Shown here: one piece after another, positions 15,513 through 23,200 of the stretch
Numbering within the stretch: position 1 is the first letter of the stretch
How the letters are laid out: the number at the start of each line of letters is the position of its first letter
NCBI GenBank assembly: GCA_903924465.1
Contig: CAIYBN010000137.1
Coordinates: 62,001-126,000, forward strand
DNA: 64,000 nt
Direction: 5' to 3'
DNA from: an uncultured Myxococcales bacterium
GTDB taxonomy: Bacteria > Myxococcota_A > UBA9042
Made by a program: the position numbers and the translations under genes
Notes under the pieces: generated by a model
What the model was told of the DNA's origin: nothing
What the model saw: only the letters and a program-made list of their open reading frames with translations
Databases searched by the model: none

Positions 15513-17081
15513 TTACCACGTGCCGCGCAGGGCCAACTGGCCTTGCACTGCCGCCACTGCCGAAGCTGCCGTTCCATCCGCCGCGTCAAACGCGTGTCCC
15601 GGCAGCAGCACGCCACCGTCCACCCGCGCCAACAGCGACAGGCCGACGGCCAGCGGCTGGTTCCACTCGATCGCGGAGTCAAATTCCAGTCCGAGGTCGA
15701 CTTGACGCTTGGCACCACGCGGTCCGGCAGGCACGCCACCTGCCAAATACGTCTGGAACGGATCCGCCACCTCCACCGGTGACCGCGCCCACACCGCGCC
15801 GACCATCACGGCCAGACGCTTGAACGGCTCGACGCGCACGACCGGGTGCAGGTACATCGCTTGGGTCACCGCGCCATGCGTGTCCACATGCTCGACACCC
15901 GCGGGCGCGCCGTTGGTAAACCGCGGATCGCCGAGGTTCGCCATGGTGTTGCGCGACTGCTGGCGCATGTACTGCGAGAACAGCACCAGGCCGACGTGGT
16001 AGTCGCTGGCGAATTGAAAATTGTGCAGCGTGCTGTCAAATGGCCGATCGTCGCCCGACGCAATGCCAGCCTCCAATCGCAGTTTCAGCTGCTTGTGCGA
16101 GGCGTCGCCGCGAATCACGCCGCCCCATTGCGCGACGTCCAGGTGATCCGGTTGGGCCAAAGTGCGCAGCCAGGTGGTCGTGCCGCTGACGACCGCCACT
16201 TCGCCGGAGACGCCCAATTTCCAGCCTGTCTTGCTCCAGGAGCTGTACTCGGCATAGGCGTCGCCAATCCATGCGTCCAGGCCCAGGCCTGCCGCGTCCT
16301 TCTGGTCGCGCTTCACGCCGTACAAGCCGGCTTGCAGTTCCTTGCCGCGGTACAAGAGCGCCGCAAGCCAGTGGTGGGCGATGTCGGAGTCCAAGCGCGC
16401 CATGTCATCCAGCCGCACGCGGTCGTAGGCCACGGCCAGCGCCAGCGGGAACGCTTCCAGTGGGTCACCGGAGTGGAAAATCGCGGCGGGCAGGATCGAA
16501 TACTGCACGCGGTCGACGATCCCGCCGCCGTGCTTCATGCCGAACTGCATCGGGTCGTCCACGCCATCCTGCGCGACCAGGCCTAAGCCCCAATGCTGGG
16601 TCGTGCGACCCGCGCTCAAGCGTCCCGCCAGCGTCGTCGCCTCGGCAAAGGCTTTGCGCATCAGGAAACCGTCGGGCGTATCCACGGTGTAGTTGGACTG
16701 GCGAAAATCCGCCTGAACTTGCGCGGCAAGACCGCGGACGAAGCCTTCCTTGATCGCATATTCGACGTCGCCGCCCAAACGCAATCGGTGCTCGCCTGTG
16801 TCGTCCGGCGTCAGTCGTGTCGGTGTCGGCGCGTTGACGTCGATTCCTGTCACATGATCGCCGGCCAGCCGCCAGGCGCCGTTGATGTGCCAGCGTAGAC
16901 CGGACCGAAGCGGCGCCTCGTCCGTTGCCGTCGCGTCTTCACCGTCGGCAACGGCGTCCAGATCCGCCGCGTGCCCGGTGGCTGGCAACGTCCAGATGCC
17001 AACAAGCCCGACGAGACTTGAACACAACCAGTTGCGCGCACACGGAAAACCGAGTGCAGACGATCCGCCCACAAGTGCCAT
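15513..17081 (-). CDS. Probable outer-membrane beta-barrel protein
   Basis: A 522-residue protein with a signal peptide (hydrophobic stretch ending A-T-G-H-A-A-D) and no cytoplasmic-type domain. Its body alternates short amphipathic strands with Gly/Asp/Asn turns and ends in a C-terminal aromatic (G-T-W), as outer-membrane barrels do for BAM recognition. I cannot assign a transport family. The ATG at 17081 has a G-rich Shine-Dalgarno. The downstream lipoprotein hydrolase gene begins 12 bases after this stop, so the two are probably one two-gene transcription unit acting at the outer membrane. Barrel topology is inferred from composition and the last residue only. Confidence 0.7.
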   Translation of the reverse strand: MALVGGSSALGFPCARNWLCSSLVGLVGIWTLPATGHAADLDAVADGEDATATDEAPLRSGLRWHINGAWRLAGDHVTGIDVNAPTPTRLTPDDTGEHRLRLGGDVEYAIKEGFVRGLAAQVQADFRQSNYTVDTPDGFLMRKAFAEATTLAGRLSAGRTTQHWGLGLVAQDGVDDPMQFGMKHGGGIVDRVQYSILPAAIFHSGDPLEAFPLALAVAYDRVRLDDMARLDSDIAHHWLAALLYRGKELQAGLYGVKRDQKDAAGLGLDAWIGDAYAEYSSWSKTGWKLGVSGEVAVVSGTTTWLRTLAQPDHLDVAQWGGVIRGDASHKQLKLRLEAGIASGDDRPFDSTLHNFQFASDYHVGLVLFSQYMRQQSRNTMANLGDPRFTNGAPAGVEHVDTHGAVTQAMYLHPVVRVEPFKRLAVMVGAVWARSPVEVADPFQTYLAGGVPAGPRGAKRQVDLGLEFDSAIEWNQPLAVGLSLLARVDGGVLLPGHAFDAADGTAASAVAAVQGQLALRGTW

Positions 17082-17210
17082 GATTCCCCCAACCGCACGC
17101 CAATGCAGGCGCCCGCGAGCCGAAGGCTACGCTGGACAGGCCATCAAGGCAAACCGGCTCAAAGGCTGATCAGTCTCGTGACGCAACCGTGATGGGGAAA
17201 GCGAGTGTCG

Positions 17211-17266
17211 GTGTCCCCGCGGCTGCATCGGGGTTGGGGAGGGGAGGGCAGCAGCCGCGGGGACAC
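17211..17266 (-). terminator. 16-bp perfect inverted repeat after the phasin-like gene
   Basis: GTGTCCCCGCGGCTGC at 17211-17226 is repeated as its exact reverse complement at 17251-17266 around a 24-base G-rich (plus strand) spacer. It begins 17 bases beyond the stop of the phasin-like gene in its direction of transcription. The stem is strong, but no clean U-run follows, so Rho-independent termination is likely rather than shown. Confidence 0.5.
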
Positions 17267-17283
17267 TCGAGGGGTGGCAAGGT

Positions 17284-17823
17284 TCACGCCTGTGCGGGCG
17301 TGTCTTCCTTGCGCGCGCGCCGACGGGCCGGCGTCGCGTCTTTGGATTCCGTCTGCGGCCGTTGCAAGGTGATCTCAGCGCGGAGCGCCACGATCTCTTC
17401 CAACACAGCAGCCGTCTGTTTTGCCGTCGCCACGCCGGCGACCGTCAGCACGTCATCGCGCACGTCCGCGGGCAACTTCAGCCAAGCCGCCAGCAGCGCC
17501 GCACCGCGTGCGTGCAACACAGCCGAGGGCGAGACCTTGGCCTGCAAGTCCGTCGGCAATTTGGCGATCAGCGCTTCAACGCGTTGCGTCACTTCGTCCT
17601 TCTCCGCGCGCGCCTTCTCCTGGGCCTTGCCGACAAACGTCGCAGCCTTGCCCTGCCAATCGGTCAGGTGCGCTTGCGCCCGCAGCACGTGGTCGTGAAA
17701 CTCGCTCTGCACCTTGCTGCGCGCCGCGTCCACGCGTTCGACCATCTGCACAGCGGCAGGAAAACGCTTCAGTGCTTCGGGCAACGGGTTCTTCGCCTCA
17801 GTCGGATTGCTGTTCGTCTGCAT
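17284..17823 (-). CDS. Phasin-like alpha-helical protein (tentative)
   Basis: A 179-residue soluble protein that is almost entirely predicted helix, with Ala/Glu/Lys/Arg-rich heptads (Q-E-K-A-R-A-E-K-D-E-V) and a basic C-terminal tail (A-R-R-R-A-R-K-E). It has no signal peptide and no cysteine. The size, amphipathic helices and basic tail resemble phasins, which coat polyhydroxyalkanoate granules, but no phasin signature is conclusive and no pha biosynthesis gene is in the window. It is monocistronic, with a good promoter and paired 16-bp operator-like repeats upstream and a strong inverted repeat downstream. An autoregulated structural protein would suit that layout. The function is otherwise unknown. 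Confidence 0.6.
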   Translation of the reverse strand: MQTNSNPTEAKNPLPEALKRFPAAVQMVERVDAARSKVQSEFHDHVLRAQAHLTDWQGKAATFVGKAQEKARAEKDEVTQRVEALIAKLPTDLQAKVSPSAVLHARGAALLAAWLKLPADVRDDVLTVAGVATAKQTAAVLEEIVALRAEITLQRPQTESKDATPARRRARKEDTPAQA

Positions 17824-17868
17824 CGGTTCTTCCTCGGTGGCCTTGGGGGGCGGCCACCGTCTGGAACC

Positions 17869-17896
17869 AAGATAACGCAGCGCGTCATCGTGTCAA
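17869..17896 (-). promoter_or_regulatory. Sigma-70-type promoter of the phasin-like gene
   Basis: Read on the minus strand, a perfect -35 TTGACA (17896-17891) is followed by a 16-base spacer and a -10 TATCTT (17874-17869). Transcription would start about 40 bases before the ATG at 17823. The -10 and spacer overlap one of two operator-like repeats. Confidence 0.6.
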
Positions 17897-17919
17897 GCGG
17901 AAAATAACGCGACGCGTCA
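17872..17919. promoter_or_regulatory. Two 16-bp direct repeats, probable operator
   Basis: ATAACGCAGCGCGTCA (17872-17887) and ATAACGCGACGCGTCA (17904-17919) match at 14 of 16 positions and are exactly 32 bases apart, about three helical turns, so both would face the same side of the DNA. One covers the -10/spacer and the other lies just upstream of the -35 of the promoter at 17869-17896. This geometry suits cooperative binding of a repressor. The binding protein is not identifiable from the window. Confidence 0.55.
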
Positions 17920-17959
17920 AAATATTCACAACCACGCAAAACAAAGGCAGAAGTTTTTG

Positions 17960-18454
17960 CTATTGCCGTCCAAGCTGCCGCAGAACCTTGGGCTCGTACA
18001 CGGCCAGAAGGCGGCCTCCCGTCGGGCCACGCACGTCCAGCACGGCGACGCCGGCCTTCTTCAGCGCGGTGAGCGGCTGTGTCGCGCCGACCAGCCTGGC
18101 AATCAGCGCGTCCAGTTCCGGCGCGTGACCCACCACGAGCGTCGCACGCGCGCCGCCCGCTTCAATCGCGGTGACGGCGGCCTCGACCGGTTGTTCCGGT
18201 GCGAGCGCATCCGTCGTCTCCACATTGCCGCGCAGCACACCGAGAGGCTCCGCCGCAATCGCCGCCGTCTGTGCCGCGCGCAGGTGTGGACTCGTCAGCA
18301 CGCGCTCCACGTGCACGCCCAAGCGCACAAGGCCCAGCACGGCCAGCCGCGTCCGTTCGCTGCCATCCGCTGTCAGCGGGCGTTCCGGGTCGGACGGCGC
18401 GGCCGGATCGTGCCGATCCATCGCGACGCCGTGGCGCATCACATACAACCGCAT
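17960..18454 (-). CDS. sixA: SixA-type phosphohistidine phosphatase (histidine phosphatase superfamily)
   Basis: A 164-residue single-domain protein. The N-terminal M-R-L-Y-V-M-R-H-G supplies the catalytic R-H-G of the histidine phosphatase superfamily. The T-S-P-H-L-R-A-A-Q-T and V-V-G-H-A-P-E-L motifs give the second arginine and second histidine. Size and motifs fit SixA, which removes phosphate from histidine in HPt domains or PTS phosphocarriers. The start is the ATG at 18454, six bases after GGAG. The stop is 41 bases from the operator repeats of the phasin-like gene, which has its own promoter. The physiological target is not shown. Confidence 0.88.
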   Translation of the reverse strand: MRLYVMRHGVAMDRHDPAAPSDPERPLTADGSERTRLAVLGLVRLGVHVERVLTSPHLRAAQTAAIAAEPLGVLRGNVETTDALAPEQPVEAAVTAIEAGGARATLVVGHAPELDALIARLVGATQPLTALKKAGVAVLDVRGPTGGRLLAVYEPKVLRQLGRQ

Positions 18455-18529
18455 GGCAGACTCCGTCGCCCGTCTCGGGGCCGTGCATGTCGCAGCAGCG
18501 CGCGGCCGGTGCAATCCGGACGTCTCGCC

Positions 18530-21460
18530 CTACGGCTGTTCGTTTGGCGCCACGCTCGGCGCGCTCCCCGGATGGCGCTCGTTCAGAATCGGCGGGGGTG
18601 GCGGCGGCAACTGGGGCGGCGGCACACCGATCTCAGGATCCCCTTCGCGTCCCAAGCCGCGATCCGGCGGCGGCGCAGCTTCTGCCGCAAACACACCACC
18701 GCAATCGCCCAGCATCCGCCGTTCTTCCTCAGCAATCTTCCCGCGTTTGACCATCACGTCCGCGATCCAGCACAGCGTCGTTTTGGTGCTATCGCTGATC
18801 TTGCCGTCCCGGTACTGGTGATAAAACGCCCGCGGATTCGGTACGATGTCACCCAGCCAAATGGCCTGAAGCAGCGTCAGATCGCCGGGCGGACGGTTGA
18901 AATAGTGCTGCGATGCCGCCTTGATGCCGTAGATTTTCGGGCCCAGCTCGATGATGTTCAGGTACAGCGCGAGCATCTGCTGCTTGGACAGCGAACGCTC
19001 GATTTGCCACGTGACGACCGCCTCTTGCACTTTGCGGCTGATCGTCTTCTCACGCTCGACAAAAAACAGGTTCTTCACCAGTTGCTGGGTGATGGTCGAC
19101 GCACCGCGGACAAATCGGCCGCGTTTCAGGTTCTCAATCGCGGCGTTCTTGAACGATTCCCAGGAAAAGCCTTTGTGGCCGAAAAAGCCGCCATCCTCGG
19201 TCGTGGTCAGCACTTTGACGAAGTTGGCCGAAATGCCCTCCAGCGGCGCCCACAAATCCGCGCCGGGGCCGGTCACAAACGTATACAGCGTCCCGTCTTT
19301 CTGCCGCGCGTGGTGCTCAAACGGCGCGTCAAAGATGTCGAAGCGGATGTACTTGCCCATGCTCGTGATGCGCACGTTGCCCAGCGCCGGCTCCCACTCC
19401 AGCTTCAGCGAGTTCATGTTCGCCGTGTCCAACGCCAGCTTCGCCTCCGCGCTCATCTGACCTTCGCAGGTCATGCCGTCCAACATCGGTGCAAAGCCGC
19501 GCGGCGCCGAATCGACGACGTCCTGGCACGGAACCGTCGGGATCTTCAGCGAGATGGAAAACGCCGGCGCGGTGCGGAAATGCTTCACGGCGGCCTGAAT
19601 CACCGCGTGCGTTTTGCCGACGATCACCTCGGCTTCATCCAGCTTCAGCTCCTGTTTGCGCAGGTCAATCGCCAATTTGCCGCGCGCTTCCACCACCAGA
19701 TCTTCCAGGCGCTGCCGGGAGATCCGCGCAATGTCCGCGTCCAGATGTTCCACTTTGCCGTGGCCTTCCAGCGTCAACTGCCCAGTCGCTGCGGTGAACA
19801 GCAGCGTCAGCGCGGCATCCCGAACCGCGCCGTTCTCCTGCGGCACCAGCACGGGCGGCAGCACCGCCGCGTAGGCCGCCAGTGGCAGACGTTCCAACTG
19901 CATCTTGAGCTCGACATCGCCGGTCTTCGTGTCCACGCGGCTCTCGATCTGGTTGGTCTCCTGCCGGCCCGGCGTGTGAAACGCGAGTTCCAGCCGCGCC
20001 ACGTCTTCACCCGGCTTGCGCTGCAATTTCGCCGAGAAATCGCTCAACTCGCGCGCCTGCCCGCCCGCGGTGCCTTGCTCGTCGGAGAACCGCGCGCGGC
20101 CACGCTGCACCGTGATCAGCGGCACGGGGATGGCCGCCACCGCGGTCTTCAGTTTGGTCAGGTTGCGCTCCAACTTGTCCGCGCCTTGCGAAAACGCCGC
20201 CGACAGGCCGTTGCGAATCGTTGCGCCTTCCGACCCGTCCGAGACCTTTTGCGCGGCGGCAGCGGCTTCTTTGGCAAGCTTCTCCGCCTTGGCGTTCTTG
20301 CCCTTCGCCGGTTTCTTCGCACCGTCTGGCGTCAACTCCGGCGCGGATTCCTCGTCGTCGTCATCCGCCGCCGCCGCTGCTTCCTTCGGGCGTTCCTGCC
20401 GTTTGCCGACGATGACGGGCTCCTCGATCGCCACTTCCGCCACCCGACGGAGCATCTGCCGGGCAAACGGCGGGATCTTGTCGCGCAGCGCATCGGGCAG
20501 CACGGGTTCGGGGCCTGGAACCGCACTCAGCTTGATGGCGATTTCCTGGATATCCAGGGCGAACTGGCTGGTCCCGGTCGTCTGCGCAAGTTGCACCCGA
20601 CCCAGCGCGATGGAGCCATCTGTCCGCGCCGTCAACTGCCCCACCTGCGCGCGCCAGCCGCCCATGTCCACGGCCATCTGTCCCGGCAGCCGCAACGTCA
20701 ACTCACCGTTCCCCAGTTCCTTGCCATCACTCGGTCGGTCCAGCTTGCCGGTCAACTGCACTGCATCCGCCATGCCCGCGACGCGCGCCGAGGCCTGGAG
20801 CACGAGGTTCTGCGTCTCGGCGACCGCCGACGTATTCTTCAGGCTCAGCGCGGCATCCGACACGCGCAGGTGATGCAGGTCCAGCCCGGCAAGCTTGGCC
20901 GGCGCCTGGCTATGCTCGTCGTCAAACGCCGCGCGCAATTGCCGCATCTCGATGTCCGGCAAGTGCTTGGACACGTATTTGCGCCACCCTCCGCCGTGCG
21001 CTTCTTCGTCATCGTCGCGCGGCTTCAGCAGCCGGTCGAAGATGCCCTGCGCGTTCCACGTGCCGTTGGCGTCGCGGCGCAGATACAGGTCAGGCGACTG
21101 CAGCAAAATCGTTTGCAGGTACAGCTTGGGCAAGAACAGGCCGCCAATTTCGTACTTGACCTGCAACCGGGCGATGCGCGCGATCGGCGTCGTTTCCGGG
21201 TGTGCGGCGTCCCGCAACTCGACGTTGTCGAGCGTCAGCGCGCTCATCGGATCAAACCACGTCTTGCCGATGGTCAAACGGACGCCGCGTTTTTCGGCGC
21301 GCTGAATCAGCCCCGCCGTCACCTTGTCCGTCAGCAGGCCCGGCAGCGCGAAATAGAACACGCCGAGGCCAAAACCGCACAGAGCCGCCACAGCGATCAG
21401 GCTGCGTAGCATCCACGTGCGCGCTCGCCCGGGTCGGGCGCTAGGCTGGGCGGCAGTCAT
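18530..21460 (-). CDS. AsmA-like / GT51 peptidoglycan glycosyltransferase fusion, copy 1
   Basis: 976 residues. A membrane anchor (about residues 18-42) leads into a long periplasmic region resembling AsmA/TamB-like proteins, interrupted by a charged Lys/Ala/Glu/Asp segment near residues 380-440. A GT51 transglycosylase domain follows (about 735-880): E755 in T-E-D-G-G-F-F-G-H-K-G, then G-A-S-T-I-T-Q-Q-L-V-K-N-L, S-R-K-V-Q-E and L-Y-L-N-I-I-E-L-G. Both catalytic glutamates are kept. There is no transpeptidase domain; the end is Pro-rich. It is expected to polymerise lipid II glycan strands at the inner membrane. Canonical monofunctional GT51 proteins are about 240 residues, so the AsmA-like extension is unusual. 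A paralogue lies at 28900-31812. Repeat copy A begins 17 bases upstream of the ATG. Confidence 0.88.
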   Translation of the reverse strand: MTAAQPSARPGRARTWMLRSLIAVAALCGFGLGVFYFALPGLLTDKVTAGLIQRAEKRGVRLTIGKTWFDPMSALTLDNVELRDAAHPETTPIARIARLQVKYEIGGLFLPKLYLQTILLQSPDLYLRRDANGTWNAQGIFDRLLKPRDDDEEAHGGGWRKYVSKHLPDIEMRQLRAAFDDEHSQAPAKLAGLDLHHLRVSDAALSLKNTSAVAETQNLVLQASARVAGMADAVQLTGKLDRPSDGKELGNGELTLRLPGQMAVDMGGWRAQVGQLTARTDGSIALGRVQLAQTTGTSQFALDIQEIAIKLSAVPGPEPVLPDALRDKIPPFARQMLRRVAEVAIEEPVIVGKRQERPKEAAAAADDDDEESAPELTPDGAKKPAKGKNAKAEKLAKEAAAAAQKVSDGSEGATIRNGLSAAFSQGADKLERNLTKLKTAVAAIPVPLITVQRGRARFSDEQGTAGGQARELSDFSAKLQRKPGEDVARLELAFHTPGRQETNQIESRVDTKTGDVELKMQLERLPLAAYAAVLPPVLVPQENGAVRDAALTLLFTAATGQLTLEGHGKVEHLDADIARISRQRLEDLVVEARGKLAIDLRKQELKLDEAEVIVGKTHAVIQAAVKHFRTAPAFSISLKIPTVPCQDVVDSAPRGFAPMLDGMTCEGQMSAEAKLALDTANMNSLKLEWEPALGNVRITSMGKYIRFDIFDAPFEHHARQKDGTLYTFVTGPGADLWAPLEGISANFVKVLTTTEDGGFFGHKGFSWESFKNAAIENLKRGRFVRGASTITQQLVKNLFFVEREKTISRKVQEAVVTWQIERSLSKQQMLALYLNIIELGPKIYGIKAASQHYFNRPPGDLTLLQAIWLGDIVPNPRAFYHQYRDGKISDSTKTTLCWIADVMVKRGKIAEEERRMLGDCGGVFAAEAAPPPDRGLGREGDPEIGVPPPQLPPPPPPILNERHPGSAPSVAPNEQP

Positions 21461-21477
21461 GTTGGGCTATACACGCT

Positions 21478-21607
21478 GACCGAGGTTCGCGATCAAACGT
21501 CCTCTATCCGCGGCGTGCCACCAGAAGTGCACGCTCGCGGTCGCATTCCGAAATGCAACAGATCTGAGCGGCGATCTTGGGAATCCGAATAAGGTCTTCA
21601 TGTTTAG
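21478..21607 (+). repeat. 130-bp dispersed intergenic repeat, copy A
   Basis: Aligns without a single gap to 52524-52653, with 28 mismatches by hand count (about 78% identity). An identical 12-base block (CGGCGTGCCACC) and an identical ACGCTCGCGG form the two sides of a hairpin whose loop differs between copies. The ends share GACCGA and CATGTTTAG. This copy fills the space between a lipoprotein gene and the AsmA/GT51 gene, both minus strand. Its right end overlaps the lipoprotein stop codon and its left end is 17 bases from the GT51 start. It is in antisense orientation to local transcription. Confidence 0.85.
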
Positions 21608-22104
21608 AAGGACGCTTTACCGGACGCGACGACGATGCCGACGATCAGGCCGGTCGCCAGGATGACACCCGCGGAGACCATGGCGACCGTCTTGCCGGTG
21701 GACAAGTGGTCGACTTCAAACGATTTGACTTCCGACAGCGGCAACAGGTAGTCGCGATCCGAGGCGACGAGTTGGCTGGACGCCATGGAGAAGTTGAACG
21801 CCGTGACCTGATAGCGACGACCGCCTTCCGAGCGCACGAACAGACGCGTGTCGCGGTTGACGCCGACCTTGTCGGACTTTTCGTCGGTGACGGTCACCAG
21901 ATCGTTCTCACCGCGTTTTTCCAACGCCGAGATCTCTTCGGGCGAAATCACACCCGCGAGTTTCTGATCCTCAATCACCGCGCCAGCCGACTGCAACTTG
22001 CGAAATTCATCCGCCGGCACGCGGTAGGTGTTGTAGCAGCCGGACAGGGTCGCGGCCACCAGCGTAAGCAACGCCAGAAAAGCAGTCGGGCGCAGGTGTG
22101 GCAT
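21604..22104 (-). CDS. Small lipoprotein with a C-terminal hydrophobic segment, unknown function
   Basis: A 166-residue protein. The signal sequence ends in the lipobox T-L-S-G-C-Y, so it should be lipidated. The middle is hydrophilic and contains a repeated-looking E-I-S-A-L-E-K-R-G and a strand-rich part (F-V-R-S-E-G-G-R-R-Y-Q-V). A clear hydrophobic segment of about 22 residues lies near the C-terminus (V-A-M-V-S-A-G-V-I-L-A-T-G), which is unusual for a lipoprotein already anchored at its N-terminus. GAGG lies six bases before the ATG at 22104. It follows the TM2 gene by 71 bases and precedes the AsmA/GT51 gene on the same strand. I recognise no family. Confidence 0.75.
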   Translation of the reverse strand: MPHLRPTAFLALLTLVAATLSGCYNTYRVPADEFRKLQSAGAVIEDQKLAGVISPEEISALEKRGENDLVTVTDEKSDKVGVNRDTRLFVRSEGGRRYQVTAFNFSMASSQLVASDRDYLLPLSEVKSFEVDHLSTGKTVAMVSAGVILATGLIVGIVVASGKASF

Positions 22105-22175
22105 CTTCTTCCTCGTTTGGGGCGCGATTCTCGCCCGGATGGGTCAATCGACTCGGTGAGAGCCTGTTGCTTCGG

Positions 22176-23078
22176 TCAGCGCTTCAGCGGTTTGCCTTGC
22201 GCGTCGGTTGTTTGGCCGGTGGCGATGAGCACAATGTCGGTGATCCAGCCGATCAGGAGAGCGGCCGTCAGGGCAATTTGGGCCATCAGCGGAATCGCGA
22301 CGAGCCACGCAGCCAACACCAAGCCCAAGGCCATGAGTTTGACTGCGCCCAAGCCGCGGTAGCCGAGATAGAAACGGTCGGCGCCAAACACACCGCCGGC
22401 AATCGCCAGCAGCAAGGCAGTCTGGGCCTCGCGCGTGGATGCGGGCGCTTGGGTCGACGCGGTGGTCTGGCGCGCTTTGGGCGTCGCCGCGGGTGTCAAC
22501 TCAGCCTTGCGGGCCTGCGTCGTGGCCTTCAACTGCAAATCGGCAGGAAGTGCAGCCATGTACGCAGTCGACGCCTCTTCTTCTTCAGCCGGCGCGACAG
22601 CAGCGGAGAGAATCACTTTTGCGGCGCCCTTGGGTGGCGCAGGCGGCACGCCTTTCAACTGGTCCGGAAGCTGCATGAACGTCGTCGGGATGCTGTCGTT
22701 GGCATCATCGACAGCAGGCGCCGCTTTGGCAGCGATCGCCCCAGGACGGTCCGCGGCGCGGATCAAACCAGAAGCGGTTGGTGAATTGGGCGGCGGTGGC
22801 TCCTGGCCGGCTGCACCATCGAGACTGGGCAAACGCGCATCCACGCCGGCCATCGCCGCGAGCATCTCCGGCGTCAACTGCACCGCCACAGTCGCTTCGC
22901 TTTCTTCGATATTCCACGCGCCGGTCAATTCGGGCACTTGGCCCGCAGCCAGCCATTCGCCTTTTTCGTCGACGTAGATGTACTCGTCCTGCGGCAATTC
23001 GCCGCGGCGCGCCATCTCGCGCAGTTCGGCTACCGCAAAGGTTGTCGATGTGCCGTCGCGGTGAAGGTGGAAAGCCAT
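22176..23078 (-). CDS. GYF_2 / TM2 two-domain membrane protein
   Basis: 300 residues. The N-terminal 55 resemble a GYF_2 (DUF4339) domain (E-L-R-E-M-A-R-R-G-E-L-P ... D-E-K-G-E-W), a peptide-binding fold. A Pro/Ala-rich linker of about 150 residues follows. The C-terminal TM2 domain has the signature G-G-V-F-G-A-D-R-F-Y-L-G-Y with two membrane helices joined by a short turn, and G-W-I-T-D-I at the second helix. The likely role is a membrane-tethered protein-interaction module; partners are unknown. It lies between DUF507 and a lipoprotein gene in a minus-strand run, with a 122-base gap upstream. Confidence 0.85.
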   Translation of the reverse strand: MAFHLHRDGTSTTFAVAELREMARRGELPQDEYIYVDEKGEWLAAGQVPELTGAWNIEESEATVAVQLTPEMLAAMAGVDARLPSLDGAAGQEPPPPNSPTASGLIRAADRPGAIAAKAAPAVDDANDSIPTTFMQLPDQLKGVPPAPPKGAAKVILSAAVAPAEEEEASTAYMAALPADLQLKATTQARKAELTPAATPKARQTTASTQAPASTREAQTALLLAIAGGVFGADRFYLGYRGLGAVKLMALGLVLAAWLVAIPLMAQIALTAALLIGWITDIVLIATGQTTDAQGKPLKR

Positions 23079-23200
23079 GGGTTTGCCGTGGAATTCGTGG
23101 GTTGAAAGACCGGTTTGGGTACCGAACCGGCCATCATGCCGATTGCGAACAGTTTATCAGCCGAGTCTGCGCTCGCGTCAATCTCTGTTGTGGCGAAGCG

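Noticed and set aside
13725-15782. A 685-residue plus-strand open frame
   Set aside because: Antisense to the esterase-like lipoprotein; no ribosome-binding site or motif.
17211-17266. The 16-bp inverted repeat as insertion-sequence ends
   Set aside because: The arms enclose only 24 bases and no transposase or target duplication is seen; a terminator-like stem explains it better.
17957-21409. A 1150-residue plus-strand open frame
   Set aside because: Antisense to sixA and the AsmA/GT51 gene, with an Arg/Gln-rich composition typical of shadow frames.
21478-21607. Repeat copy A/B as a fragment of a protein gene
   Set aside because: Comparing the copies in the best frame gives many first- and second-position changes and a stop in copy A, so no coding constraint is visible.
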